DNA of 64,000 nt from Lantana camara. Lineage: Eukaryota > Streptophyta > Magnoliopsida > Lamiales > Verbenaceae. The notes under the pieces were generated by a model. It was not told the DNA's origin, did no database searches, and saw only the letters and a list, made by a program, of their open reading frames with translations. The position numbers were made by a program, and so were the translations under genes. Positions 56,260 to 64,000 of this stretch are shown here, in pieces (the stretch's first letter is position 1; every line of letters begins with the position of its first letter). The stretch covers positions 53,909,501 to 53,973,500 of the forward strand of contig CM074862.1 of assembly GCA_037501455.1 (NCBI GenBank), in the 5' to 3' direction.

Positions 56260-56662
56260 TGTGATGCCCCGTTCGATAAATCGTATAAGTATGTGTCACG
56301 AGAGAGATTACGTTACGCAGTTATGTGATTTAATTCCCATTTTATGTGTTTAATTCCAACTTTGATTGAAAATGTGACTTAATTGACTAAAAATCCAAAA
56401 TGGTAAAATATGAATTCTTGCCTGACACCTTAAGAACGGAACTTATGTGAATTTAAATTAATTGTTAGAGTTGGATTTAAATAGGACTTGACCTATTTGT
56501 GTGTTTTGGGCCTAACTCATGTTAGGTAAGTTTGGGTCGTTCGAGACCAATATGAGCTCGGGAATTTGAATTCAAATTCCGACACCACCATTGGACTTGA
56601 TTCTGCGATTGGGGTCTAATCGAATTTAATTTATATTTTTCAGAAATCGTTTAGACCGTAAA
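56260..56662 (+). mobile_element. Gyp-3 3' LTR, first part
   Basis: TGTGATGCCCC start, closely matching 46876 onward. Interrupted by solo LTR-3 after GTAAA (56658-56662). Confidence 0.93.
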
Positions 56663-58648
56663 TGTAACATCCCGATCGTTCGGATTTCCAGGTACGCCGT
56701 AACGAGAGGGTTTTATGTGCTTTAAATTATTTAATTACGTATTTGAATGTTATTTTAATGCTTATATGATTATTTGAATTTATATGAAATTAATTATTTA
56801 CATTTATGAACTTTGAATTTTAACGTTTAAGTTTCGTATGCTCGTAATTTGCTCGTTATGTGTCGGAATTCAATTCCGATTTTTGTGAAATTTTGGTATG
56901 CGTGATATATGTGAGTTATGAATGTTTTTGCGTGCTCGTTTTAAGTTTTCGTGTTCGTTTGTCGAGGTTTTAAACCATTGGTATTTGACGAGGGACATGA
57001 GGGCCTAACTAGTTTTAGCGTGCCTCTTGTTCCGGAGGCCATAACATGAGCTAGGGAATTCGGATTTGAATTCCGGAAGATGCTTTGGACTCGTAACGAA
57101 GAGATGAAGCCAAGGAACCTGAGTTGGTATTTTTCTAAGCCCATTTGGACCCTCGTTTTTCACCCTGAGTGTACAGCTTGTGCTATAGCCACCTTCTTGG
57201 ACTAGTCTTGCAATTGTGGGCCCAAACTAACCTTACCTAAGCTTTAACCTTGGTTTATATGATCTTTATTCATCCCTCTTTCTCCCTTATCAGCTCCATT
57301 TCGTTCAATACACCCAAGAGAGAAGGAATAGCAGCTGATCCATGGAGAAAAGAAGAAGAAGAAAACCCCTTTGCCATATCTTGTGATTTTGGAGTCAAAT
57401 CTCTTCCATATTTCATCAACTCTTGAAGGTATGTATATTTTCGAATTCTCCATGATTATATGATGATTTTTATCCATGAATTTCATCCTTTAGTTCAGAT
57501 TTAATATGAGTTTGGGGCTATGCATGAATAGAAAGGGTTAGGGCTCATATCTTGCTTCCATGTCTTAGCTTGCTTTGTGGCTGATTTCTTGCTCATAAAA
57601 TGAAGTATATGGACTTGTTTATTTGATCATTTGATGCTTAACCGATAGTATATAATGTTTGGATGATTTTCTCTTGAGATCTTTTGATGAAACTATGAGT
57701 TTTTGAGCCTCAAACCTAAGCTAGAAATCTGCTCCCCTGTTTTGGAACTGCTGTGTGAATTTGTGCTTTGTTGCTTGAGTTAATGACATCCAATTCGTGT
57801 GAATTTGGATGGAGATGTTGTATACTAATTAATTTGCATGATAGCCCTGCTCTTGCAAGCTTTTAGATCCATTTTCAGCTCCTAAACCGAAACATGAAGC
57901 CTATATGTACACTATGTGCGAACTGAACTGCTGTCACGTTTTTTAGTTCAAATGATTGAATGCTTGCCTCCAATTTCGTGTGCTAATGCTTGATTACATA
58001 ATATACATGTTGTTCTCTGAATGTGCTTCATTTTTTCCCGATTTCATGCTTTATTTTGGCCACAAACTTGAGTTCTTGCACCTTAAGAAACTGCTATTGC
58101 AAATCTGCTCATTTTCACCAAGTTGTTGACATGTTTTTGAGGTTTGCTTGATGGATTATTGTATCCAATTTGGTGTATTAATGCATGGTTATGTATTACA
58201 TATGTTACTCTATGAATATGTTTTGTTTTGCCTTGATTTCATGCTCCATTTCAACCTCAAACGTGACAATATACCTTGCTCTTCCCGGTTTGAGTTTGCT
58301 GTCAGAATTTTGTGTGAAATTGCATGGACCTGAAGTATATGAGTTGCTCTACATGTTGGTTAACTATTTCAAAGCTTTTACCCCCTGTTTTAGCCTCAAA
58401 CTCGAAGAGAACGGCCTGCTTGAATTCTTATCCTTTATTGCTTCATTTTCTTGCACAATTGAAGTCAGATTTGTTGCTGCGTGTTAGGGCCTGATAATGT
58501 GATGATTTGGTGATGCTTTGGTGTTGTTTCCATGCATGTTATATGTGTGTTTGAGGCCTAAGAAATCCCCTAAGAGCTGCTGCACGAAATACCTTGATTT
58601 TGCCTTTGAAACCGTTGTTGCGCCAAAACAGAATTTCGGGAATTTTGA

Positions 58649-58782
58649 ACTGGACACGGCCATGTCCAGTTTGTATTGATTCTTGACATGGCCGTGTCAA
58701 GGCCTCGACTTGGGCTTCTTATTTATTTAAATTCGGACACGGCCGTGTCCGTTTCCTTTGTGTTTTGGACATGGTCGTGTCA
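58649..58782 (+). repeat. Palindrome array of solo LTR-3
   Basis: Four units of GACACGGCCGTGTC type with different outer bases: 58649-58670 (ACTGGACA..TGTCCAGT), 58683-58700 (TTGACA..TGTCAA), 58734-58751 (CGGACACGGCCGTGTCCG, perfect) and 58767-58782 (GACATGGTCGTGTC). The outer stems change in pairs. Confidence 0.88.
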
Positions 58783-60109
58783 TGTGTCACGATGGTGCCT
58801 CGGGGGAGTTTCTTTCGCGTTTCGTCGCTTTTAATTGCTTTCTCTTGTCCCGTTTGTGGCCTATATGTATTATTAGCTTAATGTATTATGTGTTAACTTG
58901 TGTAATATGAATTTATGGTTTGATTGATTTGCTCGTTTTTGAATTATGACTTCATATGTGCGATATGCTCCTCTAACGTGTGTTTATGACTTCATGCCTC
59001 GTTTATATGCCTTGCATGATCATTCTTTGCTCCTTCTATGCTATGAATGCTTTGATAACATGTTGTATAGTATGATATGATCGTTATATGAAAACTGTGA
59101 ATCCGTTCGATATGATTTATGAGACTTATGAATTAATATAAACTTGTATGTATTATATGTCAATTTGTTAAGCTTCATACGCATCACTTGCATTCATATG
59201 CATTCGCCGACCGTCAATATGATTCATTTTGAGTCTAAGTTTTCCTCTTGCCCTTAGGTTCGTTCCGATGTGAGGAACTGGTTCGTTTGACTCCTTTTGG
59301 CCCGTTTTGTCCGGTTTGGTCGACAAGGTGAGGTTTTCTTTCCTTTTAGTTATGATGACCTAAAACCCTATTTGTATTTCGAACCCGCATGCGATATATA
59401 TATGTATATATATATATAGATACGTGTTTTGATATGTATTTTGTGGGTTTTGTCCCGTTTGTCCTGAGACTTTGAAAACGCTTTTATAAGTATATAAGCT
59501 TTATTTTTGTTTGTTTTGACAAGCTTTGATAAGAAGGTGTGTGTGTGTAAGCGTGGTATAATCTGTGGATAAGCTTCGTATGGTAAGTATGATAAGTGTG
59601 ATCAGTGTAAGAATATATGTTTGTGTGATGGGCCCAGGAGTTGTGGGTAAGGGAGACCCGGGACGACCATGGGATCGCCGGTTACGACCCCTGTGCACTT
59701 CTCCACCAACGGGAGACTTAGTTCTCCTATGCCGACGGAGCGTATTTTGGCTGGCCGTCGAAGGAACCGGGCGGGATCCTCCGGTTCACAAGTTTCGTTC
59801 TGTGGTGGGTTGAGAGGGGCACCTCTCTTCCCCAAACGGTGTGGAGGTGGGATTGATTTATGATTGATTTTGTATTTCGCTTCGCCTTTGTTTCTGGAGT
59901 AAGTGGGTTGGATTTAAGCTTTCGGTTCGTTATGTTTCGTTTATGGTTGCGAAACGGGGGCGGATTTCTAAACTCTAAAACTTGACTGGATTTGGCCTTC
60001 GGCCCCAAACTTCTTTCTTTATATATATTACCACGGGTTAAATGTTTTAGAATACAAAAACCGTGCCCGGTTCATGAACCCTTTCAGCTTTGTATATGCT
60101 TTGCCATTA

Positions 60110-60204
60110 TGTATATGTATGGGTGCATGTGTTAGCCCCCTCACCAGTCTCTAGGACTGACCCTCGTTATTTCTATCTTTTTCCCCCTTTAATTTGAGTT
60201 GCAG
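60110..60204 (+). promoter_or_regulatory. Conserved TATA / stem / TTGCAG block in solo LTR-3
   Basis: TGTATATGTAT, then CACCAGTCTCTAGGACTGACC, a C/T tract and GAGTTGCAG|G at 60204. Confidence 0.5.
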
Positions 60205-60609
60205 GTACCCGTTGTGTGAGATTTGGAGCTAGGCGGTTGTCTTTAAGTCTTGGTTTTGGCGAGCTTGAGTCTCATGCACTGTATTTTCGTTTTCTTTATG
60301 CATTTTGGCTAATTCTGAAATATGTATAAGTTATAAATTTAAATTTGAAATTGTAAAGGTTTTGTAACTTGAATTGTTATTTTTGATATGCCTCGAGTAT
60401 GCTTGTTTGTTTTGTGAGTTTCTGGTTCTTCCGCATTCGCTATTTGTTTTTATTGCGCGCTCTGAGTAGGGTTTAGACCGCGTAGCTTAGGTTTGAATTT
60501 TGTTGGTCACCCGTTCGCCATGGCTTGATGCGTGGACGGAGTCTCCATTTCGTTTCACGTGTTGAGCTTTGGTGCGGGGGATGTGGCGCCCTTCGCTCGG
60601 GGTGTTACA

Positions 60610-63509
60610 GTAAACCTTTTAATCTAGACCTATTGGGCCGAAAGTCATTTATTTGAGCCCAAATCCTAATAAAGCCCCTAGCCTTATATTATATCTTGGA
60701 AACCCTAATGAAATCTTTAGCCACCATATATATACCATAAAACCCTAACCTATTAAATCTTCACTTCACCCAAATCATATCATCCATGGAGGAGCTTCAA
60801 GAGAGGATGAAGATCTAAGACTTTCCTACACCTTCAAGAGCTAAGGTAAGCTACGGATTTTCCTTGATGTGTATTTCATTTCTATCTATGAATCCTAGCA
60901 TGAAATTGAATGTATGAGCTTGTATGAGGAAGTCTTGTGAAAATGGTGATTTATGCCCAACTTGAAGAATATGGCTTATATGATTAGATCTTGAATTCCT
61001 TGAGCAAGCTTTGACGATTTGAATGCTCCTTATGTGTCTTAGTTGCTGGAAATTCGTGTAGGAAGACTAGGGATTCATATATTCATGTTTAAGCTTGAAA
61101 TTCATGAAAATGGGTGTTTGAGATTTTGGGCAAAACCTTCCTAAACTTGAATTAATTGATGTCTTGATGCTAAGCATGAGTTATATGATGATATACTTGA
61201 ATTTCGTGATGTTTTATGGTAGATTTCGTGTTGGTTTGATGATTTTTGGTGTTCCCCTTCTTCTTCCCGAAACTGTCAAGTTTCTGCTCCAGTTCTATGG
61301 CCGGAACGGCCGTTCCCAGCTCAAGCACACATGGGAACATTCGTTCCCATGTTCGGCGCCCAAAACCAAAACCCTAGCCCGAAAGGGTGATATACTTGAA
61401 TTTCGTGATGTTTATATGGTAGATTTCGTGTTGGTTTGATGATTTTTGGTGTTCCCCTTCTTCTTCCCGAAACTGTCAAGTTTCTGCTCCAGATCTATGG
61501 CCGGAACGGCCGTTCCCGTTTGTGCTTTGAGCCCGAACGGCCCTTCCGGGCTAGGGTTTTGGTTTTGGGCGCCGAACATGGGAACGACTGTTCCCATGTG
61601 TGCTTGAGCTGGGAATGGCCGTTCCCAGCCTCGCTAGGCCTTGGCGTGGGAAGGCCCGTTCCCATGCTATGTTGTGTATGGGAATGGCCGTTCCCATGCA
61701 TCTGTTCCCCTTTTATGCATGTTCTTTTGTGCTTACTTGATCCGTTTGAGAGGTTTTATGAATTATATGCTATGATATCACTTCGATTCCATTCTTAGAT
61801 GATAGTACGTCATTTTAATTGAATAACTTCGTATGAAACTTTGTCCTATGTTAGGCTACTTAACCTATGTGATTCATATCATTCCATAATGCATTGTTAA
61901 ACCTTAATATTTCGTTAGTTGCATGATTTGGAGGAATATGTGAACTACGCTACGTGATCCATGTGTACACTTCATTCCATATTACATGTCACTAATCTCT
62001 TGGTACGTCGTGCGTCTTACTTCCTTCATATGGAGTTTAAGTCATGGGTTTTTGTACGTTTGTTACGGAGTTTGGTGGTGCCGGTGGGCCCGTGGTTTAG
62101 AGTGTTTGGCCCTTCACACTCTCAGACTCTACTTGCACAAGGTGGGGTTTAGGATTCTGTATAGTTATGCGACTTATGGCCTTTACATGCTGATTTCTAC
62201 CCTTGCATGCGAGTATACCCTACTATAAATACGTATGTGTTGGATATGATATGTTTATGAATTGCGCGTGTGTCCTGCGTGGGAGGGAGCCTTCGTGCCT
62301 TAAATTCCACTGCGTAGGGATAAAATATATAAACCAGTTTTTGAAACATATGTAAGCTATTTTGGAAAACAGTTGTGTTGTGATTATGTAGCGAGATTGC
62401 CATGAAAGATTGGCGTATGTTATATTATGTTGTGATCCGTTGTGATCTGTTGTGGATCTGATCCTGGAGAGCTGCGGGTAATGGATCCCCCGGAATGGTT
62501 AGGGCCGTCGGGGTATTCATCTATTTCGTAGTTCCATTTGAGATATCTTCACGCGACCCGTGTTGTAGGGAAGGTGTGGTATCTTGAGCCTTCGGCTAAG
62601 GCCGGGGAGGACTCTTGTGGGTTCGCTACCCCTTGAGGGTGAGTCTACTTTTAGACGGTTTATTATAGATGGTTAGAGTCAACGCGTGGCTCTTCCATCA
62701 TTGGAGTAGAGGTTGGATTCATTTTGATTTATGTTATGAGGAGTTGAGGTTGGAAGCTCGTACTCGCCGAGCATGTCGTCTGTTCTGCCTGGGAATCATG
62801 AATCGAGATAGAGTTTCTGAAATGTTTTCTAAAACTTATATATCTATCTTTTTGGGTACTTTTGGAAATGTTTTTGGTATGGAACACCTATCCTCGGTTC
62901 ATGAGTCCATCCTTTTATTATGTGCTGTGCTCTTTATATATATATATTGTAGGTGTGCGTTAGCCCCCTCACTCAGTCAGTTGACTGACACCTCATTTTA
63001 TCTTTTAGTTTGCAGGATTCCTTTTGGCTTGAGCTAGGTGGAAGTGAGTCTTCGGAGTCGCACTTGTCAGTCTAGTAGGTGTTAGGATGCATCCGTCGCA
63101 TACTTTATTTATGTTATGTATTTATGTTTCACACTTACATATTATGTTTATCTTCTACTTAGACCTAAACCCGTGTGGGATTAGTAAGCTAGTATTTGGA
63201 TGTTGTTAGACATTGATGATACTTATGCTGCTCATTATGTTGGATTATGAATTGATATTCGGGACTAGGTATCTATGCTAGTTGAACCCGTCAATTGTTT
63301 GCTATGTTGATTTAAGTGCTTCCGCTATCTATTGTTGTTGGTTTTAATTGCTTCCGCACTCTCAGTTTGTTGAGTTAGATTCGCCTAGCCTAGTGTGTGA
63401 GTTGGTCTCCCGTTCGCTATGATTCGGATTCGGACATGGACTTCCTATTTCATGACCGAGTCTGAGTCCTAGTGCGGGGGATGTGGTATCCTCTGTCTGG
63501 GGTGCTACA
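60610..63509 (+). mobile_element. Gyp-3 3' LTR, remainder
   Basis: Resumes after GTAAA. TATA-like CATATATATACC near 60725, donor AAG|GTAAGC at 60845/60846, palindrome array 61297-61697, second TATA 62934, stem CTCAGTCAGTTGACTGA, acceptor-like TTTGCAG|G at 63015, end GGGGTGCTACA. Confidence 0.93.
61297..61697 (+). repeat. Palindrome array with inverted duplication, Gyp-3 3' LTR
   Basis: Many copies of GGAACGGCCGTTCC-type palindromes (61302-61317, 61502-61517, 61610-61627, 61649-61664, 61679-61696) plus variants such as TGGGAACATTCGTTCCCA (61332). About 85 bases at 61300-61388 recur in reverse complement at 61543-61632, and the non-palindromic stretch at 61190-61300 recurs directly at 61390-61500. 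Confidence 0.85.
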
Positions 63510-63514
63510 TAGCT

Positions 63515-63544
63515 AATTAGTGCTTTGATGGGCAAGTGGGAGAT
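63515..63544 (+). pseudogene. pol: Cop-1 pol last codons and polypurine tract
   Basis: After the TAGCT target copy the end of the Cop-1 polyprotein continues, parallel to 29975-30012 in Cop-2, followed by GGGCAAGTGGGAGAT (63530-63544). Confidence 0.85.
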
Positions 63545-64000
63545 TGCTAGGAATAGTACCCTGAAAGCCGATGTAATAGTCTACTTAGTGCTTTTCCTTT
63601 TGTAAATCACAGACAATCTTTAAATAATGAACGAACCAAGGCTACACTTCTTTATATGCTCTTGTTTGATTGTGTGTTTACTTTAGTTGTTCATGTATAA
63701 GAACTCCCCTAATAAATATGACTTATAGGACTCAACCATTTAGGTGAATTGGTTAATGAGAGGAGCCCTAAATCACTTAAGTCATAATTAGAAATCACTC
63801 AAAGCTGATGAGTCCAAAAGACAGTGGGAGTGTCGATATGACTCGTTTGAGGCTTGCTCGTGTGATCATGCCCTTAAGAAGGGCCATCTTATTTCACGTG
63901 GTGCAAAGTGTGTTAATTGATACGTGCGTGATACATGGGGGTGCTTACTTATTCTAAGTAAGTACACTGAGGTGTGCCTTGTGAGAAGATTCCTAAATGG
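63545..64000 (+). mobile_element. Cop-1 3' LTR, first 456 bases
   Basis: TGCTAGGAATAG start, a divergent version of the Cop-2 LTR (ACAGTGGGAGTGTC and GATACGTGCGTGATACATG landmarks kept). Continues beyond the window. Its partner is 40213-40853. Confidence 0.9.

Larger units (their letters stand above)
56663..60609 (+). mobile_element. Solo LTR-3 (gypsy type, 3.9 kb)
   Basis: TGTAACATCCC to GGGGTGTTACA with target copies GTAAA at 56658-56662 and 60610-60614. A leader-like stretch ends in donor AAG|GTATGT (57428/57429). Palindromes lie at 58649-58782, a TA microsatellite near 59395-59420, a GC-rich part at 59630-59850, GGCCTTCGGCC near 59993, and the conserved stem/GCAG block to 60204. No internal region. 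Confidence 0.93.
46876..63509 (+). mobile_element. Gyp-3: gag-only gypsy element with nested insertions
   Basis: 5' LTR 46876-54029 (interrupted and internally deleted), internal region 54030-56259, 3' LTR 56260-63509 (interrupted). Flanks TTGCT (46871-46875) and TAGCT (63510-63514) are target copies with one change. Internal DNA holds a damaged primer site, gag pseudogene, hairpin array and polypurine tract, without pol. It is inserted in the last codons of the Cop-1 polyprotein. Confidence 0.93.

Noticed and set aside
58148..58487. Two overlapping frames of 61 and 100 codons in solo LTR-3
   Set aside because: AT-rich LTR DNA between donor-like site and palindromes; no domain and no copy in other LTRs.

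Overview
This window is plant nuclear repeat DNA: a deep nest of LTR retrotransposons with no host gene that I can support. I also see no rRNA, no tRNA gene and no CRISPR. The evidence for a flowering plant is the combination of (a) Ty1/copia elements of Angela/Tork-like type with TG..CA LTRs of about 1.95 kb, an initiator-Met tRNA primer site and the order GAG-PR-IN-RT-RNaseH, and (b) Ty3/gypsy elements with 3.1-3.9 kb LTRs that begin TGTAAC-type and end GYTACA, the same primer site and an MPPRRR-type gag. The species cannot be told from this sequence.

Layout, outermost first. Cop-1 is an old degenerate copia. Its 5' LTR is cut by Gyp-1, its body runs 40854-46870, and its tail and 3' LTR lie at 63515-64000. 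Gyp-1 is a gypsy-type element with no recognisable gag or pol. Its internal end is at 1-2396 and its 3' LTR is split into 2397-2984, 19137-19526 and 37883-40212. Inside that LTR lie: copia LTR Cop-4 (2985-8606) with solo LTR-1 (4678-8579) in it; copia LTR Cop-5 (8607-13907) with solo LTR-2 (8766-11899) in it; Gyp-4, a minus-strand gypsy with gag (13908-14818) and LTR (15025-18084); a fragment of another minus-strand LTR (Gyp-5, 18085-19136); and Gyp-2 (19527-37882, TSD GCATG). Gyp-2 has a gag pseudogene and no pol, and its 5' LTR contains Cop-2 (21929-31961, TSD TATGT), the most complete and youngest-looking element. Further right, Cop-1 is interrupted by Gyp-3 (46876-63509, TSD TTGCT/TAGCT), another gag-only gypsy. 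Its 5' LTR contains the truncated copia Cop-3 (47976-52520) and its 3' LTR contains solo LTR-3 (56663-60609, TSD GTAAA).

How they work together: Cop-2 once encoded a full copia polyprotein, but it now has two frameshifts and a changed RNase H aspartate. Gyp-1, -2 and -3 have no pol. Gyp-2 and Gyp-3 share the same gag/pol deletion junction, so they look like an established non-autonomous, TR-GAG-like lineage that must have used enzymes supplied in trans by a relative not seen here.

The structure not explained by ordinary annotation is a recurring use of short inverted repeats in non-coding parts. Gyp-1 and Gyp-3 carry an array of about nine to twelve small hairpins just after the gag position, and the stem sequences co-vary between units. 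Five gypsy LTR types each carry their own private set of repeated palindromes at a comparable place in the LTR, between a conserved splice-donor-like site and a conserved acceptor-like TTGCAG. The copia LTRs carry a G-box palindrome cluster, and the copia leaders carry GC-rich palindromes, a fixed hairpin and a four-times-repeated CGAGTCGTGGG motif. All coordinates and comparisons were made by eye.
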